A stretch of DNA of 30,666 nt from Thermoplasmata archaeon (GTDB lineage Archaea > Thermoplasmatota > Thermoplasmata > Halarchaeoplasmatales > Halarchaeoplasmataceae): assembly GCA_019594195.1 (NCBI GenBank), contig JAFDTP010000009.1, positions 1-30,666 of the forward strand. The letters are read 5' to 3'. Under the pieces are notes generated by a model. That model was not told where the DNA came from. It searched no databases and saw only the letters and a list, made by a program, of their open reading frames with translations. The position numbers and the translations under genes were made by a program. Position 1 is the stretch's first letter. Each line of letters opens with the position of its first letter. Positions 23,851 to 30,666 of the stretch are shown here, piece by piece.

Positions 23851-23892
23851 TTGTTCCGGAGAGGGGGACCCCTCCATTTCGAGTGGAACAAG
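23851..23892 (-). terminator. Hairpin plus T-run between gcvT and the M42 gene (contains dispersed repeat copy A)
   Basis: TTGTTCC (23851-23857) and GGAACAA (23885-23891) pair as a 7-bp outer stem around GAGGG/CCCTC (within 23861-23874). Read on the minus strand, the hairpin is followed by a run of seven Ts just before the M42 ribosome binding site. It resembles an intrinsic terminator after gcvT. The inner part is shared, in opposite orientation, with 26985-27013. Confidence 0.5.
23860..23888 (-). repeat. Dispersed 29-bp repeat, copy A
   Basis: On the minus strand this segment (TTCCACTCGAAATGGAGG followed by GGTCCCCCTCT) matches 26985-27013 on the plus strand at 26 of 29 positions by eye. 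The C/G-rich half is a near palindrome (AGGGGTCCCC). It lies between gcvT and the M42 gene. Confidence 0.7.
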
Positions 23893-23906
23893 GAGAAGGA
23901 GGGTAT

Positions 23907-25007
23907 CTAGATGAATGGAGGATTTTTGATCTTAGCATCCCTCTTCTCATCTCTTATCTTAATTTTTATCTCGGTACCTTCTTCCTGGTATCCGGGATCG
24001 ATATAGCCTAAACCGATCCCCTTTTTCAACGTAGGAGATCTTGTTCCGCTGGTGACTTCACCTATCTTTTCTTCGTCGGCATATATATCATAACCGTGTC
24101 TAGGTATACCTTTGTCCTGCATCTCAAATCCTTTCAATAGCTGATGATCCTTCTCTTTCATCTCTTCCAACTTTTCCTTTCCGACAAAATCATGATCCCA
24201 CTCGACCGCGTCTTCTGTCCAGCCTGTTTCAATGGTCGTTCTAGACTCATCAAAATCTTCATGCGCTAACAAGAACCCGAACTCGATCCGAAGCGTATCT
24301 CTAGCTCCCAAACCACAGCGAGTAGGTGGTTTTTCAAGTTCTTGAAGTTGTTCCCATAGCGCTACAGCTGCCTCGTTCGGAAGTGTTATTTCGAAGCCAT
24401 CCTCACCAGTGTATCCACTCCTTTGGACTATTGGCTTATCAGAAATAGGCCAATCCTGATCAAATTTTTCCATTATCTCGTCATTGATTTCGATCTGTCT
24501 TGACTGAAAAAAGCCTATCTTCGAGAGATCAAAATCCGTCAGTTTCTGCAGCGTTTCCTCCGCATCGGGACCTTGAATCGCAAACATCGACGTTTCGTCT
24601 GTTACGTCGGTTATGTAGTCTTCACCGCCGTGTTCAGCGAACCAGTCATATATCCTTTCATTATTTCCAACATTTGGAACGATATAACAAGAATCTTCAG
24701 ATAGTCTAGCTACTATAGTATCGTCAAGGATTCCTCCGTCTTCGTTCAAAATATGTGCGTATTTTAATTGATCGATGTCTGAATCTTTTATATCCATAGT
24801 ACAATGTTCACTTATGAACTCGATCGCGCCATCTCCTTCCAAGTATATCTGCCCCATGTGAGAGACATCAAAGATACCCACTTCCTGTCTAACGGCTTTA
24901 TGTTCCTTATTGATACTCGAAAATTTCAGAGGCATCTCATAGCCACCAAAGTTGGTCATCCTCGCATCCGCTTCCACGTGTTTTTCATGAAGTGCAGTTT
25001 CTTTCAT
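23907..25007 (-). CDS. gcvT: Glycine cleavage system T protein (aminomethyltransferase)
   Basis: It transfers the methylene group from H-protein-bound aminomethyl to tetrahydrofolate, releasing ammonia. The 366-aa protein begins TALHEKHVEADARMTNFGGYEMPLKF and continues with VGIFDVSHMGQIYLEG and DGGILDDTIVARL (the Asp expected near the catalytic site is present). FAIQGPDAEETL, RSGYTGEDGFEI and CGLGARDTLRIEFGFLL follow, then the C-terminal GEVTSGTRSPTLKKGIGLGYI. All are standard GcvT blocks. It is divergent from the dihydrolipoamide dehydrogenase gene with about 100 bases between them, so shared regulation is plausible. Confidence 0.95.
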   Translation of the reverse strand: MKETALHEKHVEADARMTNFGGYEMPLKFSSINKEHKAVRQEVGIFDVSHMGQIYLEGDGAIEFISEHCTMDIKDSDIDQLKYAHILNEDGGILDDTIVARLSEDSCYIVPNVGNNERIYDWFAEHGGEDYITDVTDETSMFAIQGPDAEETLQKLTDFDLSKIGFFQSRQIEINDEIMEKFDQDWPISDKPIVQRSGYTGEDGFEITLPNEAAVALWEQLQELEKPPTRCGLGARDTLRIEFGFLLAHEDFDESRTTIETGWTEDAVEWDHDFVGKEKLEEMKEKDHQLLKGFEMQDKGIPRHGYDIYADEEKIGEVTSGTRSPTLKKGIGLGYIDPGYQEEGTEIKIKIRDEKRDAKIKNPPFI

Positions 25008-25105
25008 ATTTCCGTATCTAATCGCTCCTTAAAAGTTTTTATCTTCATACAAGTCCCTTACCAAAAGTTTTTACTTGAAGATCCTTATTATCTCAAGGGT
25101 AGATC

Positions 25106-26500
25106 ATGAAAGAATACGATCTGATATCGATAGGGACTGGTTCAGCCATGAGCATAGTAACCCAGGCTTTGAATAAAGATCCAGATCTGAAGATAGCTGT
25201 CATAGAGAACGATAAGCCCGGTGGTATTTGTTTGACTAGAGGATGTATCCCATCTAAGATGCTGCTTTATCCCGCAGAGGTTGTAAATCAGATCAAAGAA
25301 GCGCATAGATTCGGCATAGATGTAGATATAAATTCTGTAGATTTTGAACAGATAATGGATAGGATGAAAGACCACGTAGATACTCAAAGTCAAAATATTG
25401 GTCACAATCTGAGTAATTCTGAAGAGTTAGATTTTTTCCAGAATGATGCACGATTCATAGACGATCATACACTCAAAGTCGGTGATAGTAAGATAAAAGG
25501 AGAGAAAATAATACTCGGTACAGGTTCCCGTCCCTCCATACCTCCGATCGAAGATCTCGAGGAGGTAGGATACCTAACGAGTAAGACTTTTCTAGATATG
25601 GATAGATTACCCCAAAGTACGGTGATCATAGGTGGAGGTTATATCGCTGCAGAATATGGATACTTTTTAGCCATGATGGGTTCAGATGTTAAGATAATCG
25701 GTAGGAATACTCAATTCGTTCCTTCTGAGGAAAAAGACGTTTCTGATGTATTGAAAAAGAAACTCTCTAGATATATGGATATCTACACCGGTTATGAAGC
25801 TAAGAAGGTGAAAAAAGGATCGAAAAACAAATGGGTTCTAGCTGTATCGGGTGATGAAAAAATAAAAGTCAAGGGTGAAGAGATCTTGGTAGCGGCTGGT
25901 AGAAGATCGAATTCAGACATATTAAAACCGGAAAACAGTGGTATAGAGACGGACGAAAGAGGCTGGATAAAGGTAGATAGTCGTATGGAAACGACCAAAG
26001 AAAATATCTGGGCACTTGGAGACGCAACGGGAGAGCACATGTTCAAACACGTTGCTAATTATGAAGCTAGGGTAGTATATGAAAATGCGATTGAGGAAGA
26101 GGGGAGTACGGTAGATTATCATGCAGTCCCTCATGCAGTTTTCACTTATCCTCAAGTAGCTTCGGTCGGTATGAAAGAAAAAGAGGCATCTAGAGAACAC
26201 GATATCCTAGTAGGTTATTATCCATATGAAGACACGGCTAAAGGTTCAGCCATGAAATTAGAAGATCACTTTGTCAAGGTGATAGTAGATAGAGAGGATT
26301 ACAAGATTTTAGGTGCACATATAGTCGGTCCGGAAGCTTCCGTATTGATCCAAGAAGTAGTCAACCTGATGTATACTCAGAACCAGACATTCTTACCCAT
26401 ATATAACGGAATGCATATCCATCCATCACTATCCGAAGTCGTTGAAAGAGCATTCTCGAACCTTCACTCACATGATCACGATCACGGACACTCTCATTGA
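25106..26500 (+). CDS. lpd: Dihydrolipoamide dehydrogenase-like pyridine nucleotide-disulfide oxidoreductase
   Basis: A 464-aa FAD flavoprotein, probably the L protein of glycine cleavage given its divergent pairing with gcvT. The redox-active disulfide is Cys42/Cys47 in GGICLTRGCIPSKML. GTGSRPS and VIIGGGYIAAEYGYFLAMMG are the FAD and NAD Rossmann segments, and ALGDATGEHMFKHVA is the second FAD block. The C-terminal HIHPSLSEVVERAF carries the catalytic His-Glu pair. Usual Lpd has GTCLNxGCIPSK, so the GICLTRG variant leaves open a mercuric- or mycothione-reductase-like relative. The protein ends in the histidine-rich tail HSHDHDHGHSH, unusual for this family. Confidence 0.85.
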   Translation: MKEYDLISIGTGSAMSIVTQALNKDPDLKIAVIENDKPGGICLTRGCIPSKMLLYPAEVVNQIKEAHRFGIDVDINSVDFEQIMDRMKDHVDTQSQNIGHNLSNSEELDFFQNDARFIDDHTLKVGDSKIKGEKIILGTGSRPSIPPIEDLEEVGYLTSKTFLDMDRLPQSTVIIGGGYIAAEYGYFLAMMGSDVKIIGRNTQFVPSEEKDVSDVLKKKLSRYMDIYTGYEAKKVKKGSKNKWVLAVSGDEKIKVKGEEILVAAGRRSNSDILKPENSGIETDERGWIKVDSRMETTKENIWALGDATGEHMFKHVANYEARVVYENAIEEEGSTVDYHAVPHAVFTYPQVASVGMKEKEASREHDILVGYYPYEDTAKGSAMKLEDHFVKVIVDREDYKILGAHIVGPEASVLIQEVVNLMYTQNQTFLPIYNGMHIHPSLSEVVERAFSNLHSHDHDHGHSH

Positions 26501-26554
26501 TTTTATATCGGACGAAAGAAAACATTTAAGTATGTTTCGCTAAATCACGCAACG

Positions 26555-26938
26555 ATGTCGTGGAAAACAACTTACAGGAAAAATGAGTTCGTGATATCGA
26601 TCATCGCCATCATGATAGGAGCCTTTTCCCTTCTTATAGGATTACTAGGTACTTTCCTAAGCGCTTATTCCCCTGATCCCATAACATCTATTATCAACTT
26701 CATCGGACCTTGGAAATGGTGGTTGCTTGTTGGCGGTATAGCTCTTATCTTCATCTTTACGATAATGATATATCTTAGGATACGGAGATTGAAGGAATTC
26801 GATGATCTTTTTTACACTGAGAGTAAAAGCAAATTCAGAAAGAATATAGTCAGGATAGAAAACCTAGCCATAAAACTCGGTCCTGAATTTGAGGAAAAGG
26901 TTGTAGAGAAAGAAGAGGACTTCAACCTAAGAAGATAA
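26555..26938 (+). CDS. Two-span membrane protein, unknown function
   Basis: A 127-aa protein with two hydrophobic helices (about 12-36 and 52-72) and a basic then acidic cytoplasmic-looking tail (RIRRLKEFDDLFYTES ... EEKVVEKEEDFNLRR). I do not recognise a family. The ATG has no clear ribosome binding site; an AT-rich ACATTTAAG about 30 bases upstream suggests a leaderless transcript. It lies between the dihydrolipoamide dehydrogenase gene and tRNA-Gly. Confidence 0.65.
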   Translation: MSWKTTYRKNEFVISIIAIMIGAFSLLIGLLGTFLSAYSPDPITSIINFIGPWKWWLLVGGIALIFIFTIMIYLRIRRLKEFDDLFYTESKSKFRKNIVRIENLAIKLGPEFEEKVVEKEEDFNLRR

Positions 26939-26984
26939 TTTTTTACTTTATCATTCAGTTTCGGGGTACCGTCCCCTTTCCGGA

Positions 26985-27013
26985 TTCCACTTGAAATACA
27001 GGGGTCCCCCTCT
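26985..27013 (+). repeat. Dispersed 29-bp repeat, copy B, abutting tRNA-Gly
   Basis: TTCCACTTGAAATACAGG followed by GGTCCCCCTCT matches copy A (23860-23888, opposite strand) at 26 of 29 positions. It ends five bases before the tRNA-Gly 5' end. A second small palindrome, GGGG-TACCGT-CCCC, lies just upstream at 26963-26976. Confidence 0.7.
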
Positions 27014-27018
27014 ATACT

Positions 27019-27092
27019 GCGGCTGTGGTCTAGACTGGTTAGGACCCAAGCTTCCCAAGCTTGTGGCCCGGGTTCAAATCCCGGCAGCCGCA
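27019..27092 (+). tRNA. tRNA-Gly (anticodon CCC), no intron, CCA not encoded
   Basis: The acceptor stem GCGGCTG (27019-27025) pairs with CAGCCGC (27085-27091), discriminator A at 27092. The anticodon stem CAAGC/GCTTG encloses the loop TTCCCAA with anticodon CCC. The T-arm CCGGG-TTCAAAT-CCCGG is perfect. No CCA follows (CATAG instead is read as the stem C, A73 and flanking bases), unlike the tRNA-Glu in this window. It is convergent with the TPR gene, whose stop lies 12 bases away. Confidence 0.95.
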
Positions 27093-27103
27093 TAGTTATG
27101 TAC

Positions 27104-28156
27104 TCAAAGCTTATCTTCTAATCTAGATCTTAAACGCTTAGATCCTTCGTGCTCAGGATTTAACTTGAGCGCTTCATCTAGTGCCTTTTTACCATCTTCA
27201 AACCTTTTGAGCGCTACCAAATACGCACTTTTTGCGTAGTGATATTTTGCTTTTTCAGGTACCTTTTCTATCAAGTCTTCAACAGCATCTAAGGCTTTCT
27301 TTATCTCGCCCATCCCTTCAAATATAAGAACTTTGTTCAGTAGCGCGTTTTCAAATGTTGGATCTATCGAAAGAGCCTTTTCTATAGAATCTATGCTTTC
27401 TTCGTATTCACCATTACGCAGATGGCAAAGTGCTTTATTATTCCACACCTCTTTACTTCCACTGCTATTTTCTAAAATACTCTCGAAGCAGAGGATAGCC
27501 TCGTCGTATCTATCAAGTTCGTACAATAACCGACCTTTCTCCTTTGCGATTTCAATATCCACGGGTTTTGACTCGGATGCAGATTCGTAAGCTTCCAAAG
27601 CTTTCTCTTCTTCTCCAGATCTCTCATATGCTTTTCCAAGGAGTTTCCAGGCGTCTGATAGATCTTTATCTATATCTACGGCCCTTTCTAGTAAATCTAT
27701 CGCCCTATCATACTTACCCTGCTTCAAAAAAAACTCTCCTTTTTCTTTCAAAACTTTAGAAGGGCTTTCATCTTTAACGAGATCGAATCTTGATATCAGA
27801 TCGAATTTTTTTAGTAATCGATATAGCTTTTTTCCTCCCACGATCTCTATCCTTTCGTGGTCAGCTTTAGAGTTTTCTAAATTTAATGGTGTCAGAAACA
27901 ACCCTTCAGTCGAAGGAGAAAGTGATCTTTTAAGTTCATCTAATGGATCCTCTTCGATAGCTCTTGAAAATTTTATTATGTAATCAGTTGTTCCTCCATT
28001 CCGTTCAACTGTGCCTTCTGCGATCAACTTATCATCCATCGCTTTGAAATTGGTGATCTGTATCCCTAATTTTTCAAAACAGGTAAGGCAGAGCCTCTCA
28101 AATGTATCTCTTTCTAAATACTGAACAGCTTCGAGAACATCCTCTTCTGCGCTCAC
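27104..28156 (-). CDS. TPR protein with N-terminal restriction-endonuclease-like (Mrr-type) domain
   Basis: A 350-aa two-part protein. Residues 1-118 look like a degenerate Mrr/Holliday-junction-type endonuclease fold: DTFERLCLTCFEKLGIQI (helix), DDKLIAEGTVERNGGTTDYIIKFSRA (beta strands with the xIxKxxR core), GLFLTPLNL, then IEIVGGKKLYRLLKKF. Residues 134-350 hold about six tetratricopeptide repeats, for example AWKLLGKAYERSGEEEKALEAYESA and VWNNKALCHLRNGEYEESI. Catalytic competence is uncertain because a canonical D...ExK triad is not obvious. A GTG at 28156 with AGGTG upstream is the start. An AT-rich TATA-like region lies at about 28180-28197. Confidence 0.72.
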   Translation of the reverse strand: MSAEEDVLEAVQYLERDTFERLCLTCFEKLGIQITNFKAMDDKLIAEGTVERNGGTTDYIIKFSRAIEEDPLDELKRSLSPSTEGLFLTPLNLENSKADHERIEIVGGKKLYRLLKKFDLISRFDLVKDESPSKVLKEKGEFFLKQGKYDRAIDLLERAVDIDKDLSDAWKLLGKAYERSGEEEKALEAYESASESKPVDIEIAKEKGRLLYELDRYDEAILCFESILENSSGSKEVWNNKALCHLRNGEYEESIDSIEKALSIDPTFENALLNKVLIFEGMGEIKKALDAVEDLIEKVPEKAKYHYAKSAYLVALKRFEDGKKALDEALKLNPEHEGSKRLRSRLEDKL

Positions 28157-28213
28157 CTTGACACCTGATTTTACTTACATTATAATATATAAACTATAAA
28201 TGGATTGCGTTGA

Positions 28214-29122
28214 TCATCTGTTTTCGTACCTTTCAAGGACCTCTTCCCAACCCACAAGTTTATCCTGTGGTCCGGCGGCTTCAACGGAAAAAGAGGCTCT
28301 AGCCGAGCCTACTTTGAAGCACTCTTTTAGTTCAAATCCTCGGTAAAGTGCGGCATAAAAACCGGCCCTGAAGGAATCGCCTGCACCGGTCGGTTCGATG
28401 ATCTCGTCGGGTTCATATGCTGGTATCTGTATATTTTCATCTGGGAGGTACAGGGAACTTCCTTCCGAACCTTCCGTTATCAGGACCAATTCCACGAACT
28501 TCAAAAGGTCTTCACGTCGGTCCTCATCCAGGTATTTTAATGCCACATCAGCCTCGTTTTGATTACAGAAAAAATAATCACTCATGCGGAGAAATCTTTC
28601 GAACGTTTCAGGATCGTATACATATTCCAGCTCCTGAGCGGGATCAAACACAATCAATTTTTGATCTAGATCAGCATGTTCGTAGACTTTCCTATAATAA
28701 CCTGGTTGTCCCGTACCGATATGAAGGATCTCGGAATTTTCTATAGTGGTGCTCTGAACTTGGAACTCTTCGGCATGTCCCATAGCTCCCTGGTCTATGA
28801 ACGCTGTTTGGTCCCCTGTAGGGTCGTTTATGATCCAGCAAGTAGGTGTCTTATATCCTTTCATCATTACGAGATCGTGAGTATCAACGCCAGATCCCTC
28901 GAGTGAATCCAAGTAGTCTTCTGGAAAATCATCACCTACGAAAGATGCTAGTGAAACATCGATCCCCATCTCTGCAGCAGCCCTCGATATATTTGCCGCT
29001 GTTCCGCCAAATCTAGTGACCCGTTTTTCAACGGCTATAGAAGAACCCCTATCAGGCATCCTTGGTACGTCCAATATCACATCTAGAGATGTGTGTCCGA
29101 ATACACCGAGGTAACCAGTCAT
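28214..29122 (-). CDS. PfkB-family carbohydrate/nucleoside kinase
   Basis: A 302-aa ribokinase-superfamily kinase. The N-terminal substrate motif reads RFGGTAANISRAAAEMGIDVSLASFVGDD, and the C-terminal signature EPTGAGDSFRAGFYAALYRG contains the catalytic base Asp (about 249) in GAGD. The ITEGSEGSSLY block precedes it. The substrate may be a sugar or a nucleoside (archaeal members often act on nucleosides such as inosine or cytidine), which cannot be decided here. The ATG at 29122 has no clear ribosome binding site. It stands between the TPR and TRAM genes on the same strand. Confidence 0.88.
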   Translation of the reverse strand: MTGYLGVFGHTSLDVILDVPRMPDRGSSIAVEKRVTRFGGTAANISRAAAEMGIDVSLASFVGDDFPEDYLDSLEGSGVDTHDLVMMKGYKTPTCWIINDPTGDQTAFIDQGAMGHAEEFQVQSTTIENSEILHIGTGQPGYYRKVYEHADLDQKLIVFDPAQELEYVYDPETFERFLRMSDYFFCNQNEADVALKYLDEDRREDLLKFVELVLITEGSEGSSLYLPDENIQIPAYEPDEIIEPTGAGDSFRAGFYAALYRGFELKECFKVGSARASFSVEAAGPQDKLVGWEEVLERYENR

Positions 29123-29186
29123 AGAAAGCTAAATACAATAGAAGAGTAAAAAGGTTTTGAATCAGACTATGTATTTAAGTAATCTC

Positions 29187-29489
29187 CTATTCTAGTTCTA
29201 TCTCGTCAACTGTGACCTCTTCTACTTCAGGTCCTTCCTCATCGTCATCGCTTTCGTCTATCTCTTTGTCGACACTAGCATCTCTGCCTACTACTTCTCC
29301 GAACGCTAAAGTCCGAAGAACTCTAGTTATCTTTATCTCCACTTCATCCCCGACGTCTGTATCGGGTACAAAGATAACGAAGTCATCTATCTTAGCGACT
29401 CCGTCTCCTTCCTTCCCAATATCTTCTATTTTGACCTCATACGTTTCCCCTTCTTCAACAGGGGGAGAAACTCCAACATCTTCGCTCAT
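29187..29489 (-). CDS. TRAM domain RNA-binding protein
   Basis: A 100-aa single TRAM-domain protein. The domain runs PPVEEGETYEVKIEDIGKEGDGVAKIDDFVIFVP, then DVGDEVEIKITRVLRTLAFGEVVG, the standard OB-like fold. An acidic tail of about 25 residues (DESDDDEEGPEVEE) follows. Small archaeal TRAM proteins act as RNA chaperones, sometimes cold-induced; the acidic tail is uncommon in the ones I recall and may modulate RNA binding. GAGGTG lies about seven bases before the ATG at 29489. Confidence 0.88.
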   Translation of the reverse strand: MSEDVGVSPPVEEGETYEVKIEDIGKEGDGVAKIDDFVIFVPDTDVGDEVEIKITRVLRTLAFGEVVGRDASVDKEIDESDDDEEGPEVEEVTVDEIELE

Positions 29490-29582
29490 TTACTTACACC
29501 TCATTTATTTCACACTTCTTATTGAAGTGCAGATATTTCAACAAACTTGCTTTATTTATCTTTTGCCCCTTAAAATCCCGAT

Positions 29583-30666
29583 TCAAAGCAGCTCTGTCGT
29601 AACATCAGTAGACTCAACGGATCTTACTTCGTGCTCTTTTTTGATCTTGTTATAGAGTTCTGAACCTCTTTTATTTTCGGTATAATCTCTATCACGGATA
29701 TTGTTTGGATCGACTAGTATGAGCTCTTTATCATCATTCATACCTTCCTTTACGGCTTCTAGATTTCTCAGATTACCCTCTCCTACGGGAAAATCCGTAA
29801 CAACGATCATGTCCGAATTTTTGATCATATCGACATTTTCCTTGTATGAGTCCAAACTTATCGGGGAGAAAGGTGCTTCATCTACCGTGTCTATATCTAA
29901 GTACTCTGCCTTTTCAAAGTCTGAATCCATCACGTTAACTACGCCAGCGCTGACTTCATATCCTTTTTCAACGAGTCCTTTCAACAATTTACCGGTAGAA
30001 TTTCCACCGCACACAATATGAACTTTTTTTTCTCTACTTTTAGATATGACTTTTTTATCCACAGGTGATACATACAGGGTACCGTCTTTCGGGTGTTCGT
30101 GTATATCCGCCTCGATGCCATAGACTGATCTAAGGTTTGCATTTGTCAGAACCTCTTCTGGCTTACCGAAGGTGTGTTTTTCCCCGTCATCCAACAGCAG
30201 TATTTTTTCACAGTAACGTGCGGCTAAATTCAAGTTATGATGGACCGAGATCACGCTCAGACCATCTTTTTCGTTTTTTTTCTTTATAGTATCCATCAGA
30301 TCTTTTTTATGTCCGACATCAAGATGCGATGTAGCCTCGTCAAGCAGCAGAAGGTCAGGGTCCTGAGTTAATGCTCTTGCGATGATGACCCGCTGCATCT
30401 CACCACCAGAAAGCTCGTTTATCTTCTTATCTCGAAACTTGTGAGTTTTTGTTTCCTTCATCGAATCTTTAGCTATTTCTCTGTCCTGTTTATCATAATT
30501 ATCGAACTTACCTAGATAAGGACTCCTGCCCATCAATACGACCTCTTCAACGGTGTAAGGAAAACGTATGTAGGTATCTTGAGGTACTACAGCGCAGATC
30601 TTTGCTAATTCATCTCTAGAAAGTTTAGAGATATCAGTACCATCGGTTTTGACATCCCCTCTCCAG
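29583..30666 (-). CDS. btuD: BtuD-like ABC transporter ATPase with C-terminal extension (5' end outside window)
   Basis: The frame is open to the window end (about 360 residues seen); the N-terminus with Walker A lies beyond. Visible are DELAKICAVVPQD (Q-loop), TVEEVVLMGRSPYLG (typical of Fe-siderophore/B12 importer ATPases), LSGGEMQRVIIARAL (signature), DLLLLDEATSHLD (Walker B) and VISVHHNLNLAARYC (H-loop). A roughly 150-residue extension begins VHIVCGGNSTGKLLKGLVEKGYEVSAGVVNV and contains a Rossmann-like pattern. I recall a similar extension in haloarchaeal BtuD proteins. Cobalamin is the likely substrate, but the permease and binding protein are not in the window. Confidence 0.85.
   Translation of the reverse strand, partial: WRGDVKTDGTDISKLSRDELAKICAVVPQDTYIRFPYTVEEVVLMGRSPYLGKFDNYDKQDREIAKDSMKETKTHKFRDKKINELSGGEMQRVIIARALTQDPDLLLLDEATSHLDVGHKKDLMDTIKKKNEKDGLSVISVHHNLNLAARYCEKILLLDDGEKHTFGKPEEVLTNANLRSVYGIEADIHEHPKDGTLYVSPVDKKVISKSREKKVHIVCGGNSTGKLLKGLVEKGYEVSAGVVNVMDSDFEKAEYLDIDTVDEAPFSPISLDSYKENVDMIKNSDMIVVTDFPVGEGNLRNLEAVKEGMNDDKELILVDPNNIRDRDYTENKRGSELYNKIKKEHEVRSVESTDVTTELL

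Noticed and set aside
23487..24011. A 174-codon plus-strand frame across the M42/gcvT junction
   Set aside because: It overlaps two solid minus-strand genes and the hairpin repeat, has no ribosome binding site and no recognisable domain.
26812..27093. A 93-codon minus-strand frame covering tRNA-Gly
   Set aside because: It reads antisense through the tRNA (the familiar LPGFEPG artefact) and opposite a real membrane protein gene.

Overview
The window is archaeal, from a euryarchaeote in the broad sense. The evidence is an archaeal mevalonate-route isoprenoid operon (isopentenyl phosphate kinase, type II IPP isomerase, geranylgeranyl diphosphate synthase), archaeal fibrillarin, Dph6, a small TRAM protein, DUF447 and a tRNA-Glu with a bulge-helix-bulge intron. 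TATA-type promoters and frequent GTG/TTG starts agree with this. Most proteins are rich in Asp and Glu, which suggests a salt-adapted or moderately halophilic lineage. Affiliation with Thermoplasmatota or another euryarchaeal class cannot be settled from this stretch. No phage, IS element or CRISPR array is visible.

Layout. 1-459: the end of a coiled-coil gene. 487-3446 (-): isoprenoid operon headed by an unknown 53-aa ORF, then (+) a 43-aa membrane peptide. 3869-5578 (-): sugar-nucleotide epimerase coupled to a DedA-superfamily-like membrane protein. 5627-7371 (-): fibrillarin and an aminotransferase. 7492-7674: tRNA-Glu with a 22-nt intron, preceded by a hairpin-rich element. 7814-11507: zinc-ribbon membrane protein, Ca2+/cation antiporter, degenerate TraB-like protein, DUF368 transporter. 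11514-13210 (-): SecB-like protein, DUF447, PHP phosphoesterase. 13302-15171 (+): Roadblock protein and amidohydrolase. 15220-16966: GcvH and GlyA. 17111-18959 (+): a four-CBS/HPF-like fusion and Dph6. 18971-19528 (-): ferritin-like protein. 19629-22429 (+): TldD/TldE. 22430-22777: gene-poor stretch with hairpins. 22778-25007 (-): M42 peptidase and GcvT. 25106-27092 (+): dihydrolipoamide dehydrogenase, a small membrane protein and tRNA-Gly. 27104-30666 (-): endonuclease-like/TPR protein, PfkB kinase, TRAM protein and a BtuD-like ABC ATPase that runs off the end.

How the genes fit together. GcvH, GcvT, dihydrolipoamide dehydrogenase and GlyA give most of the glycine cleavage/serine interconversion route; the P-protein is not in the window. 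The isoprenoid operon supplies C20 chains for membrane lipids and lipid carriers. DUF368 and the DedA-superfamily-like protein belong to superfamilies linked to polyprenyl-phosphate recycling, so a link to that supply is plausible but inferred. Translation-linked genes recur: fibrillarin, two tRNAs, Dph6, TRAM and the CBS/HPF-like protein.

Most worth following up: the CBS/HPF fusion beside Dph6; the compact intron and odd 5' flanks of the tRNA genes; an inverted pair of about 29-bp repeats; a perfect 9-bp palindrome over the tldD start; the TraB-like protein lacking its usual histidine motifs; the endonuclease-like/TPR fusion; and the structured interval after tldE.
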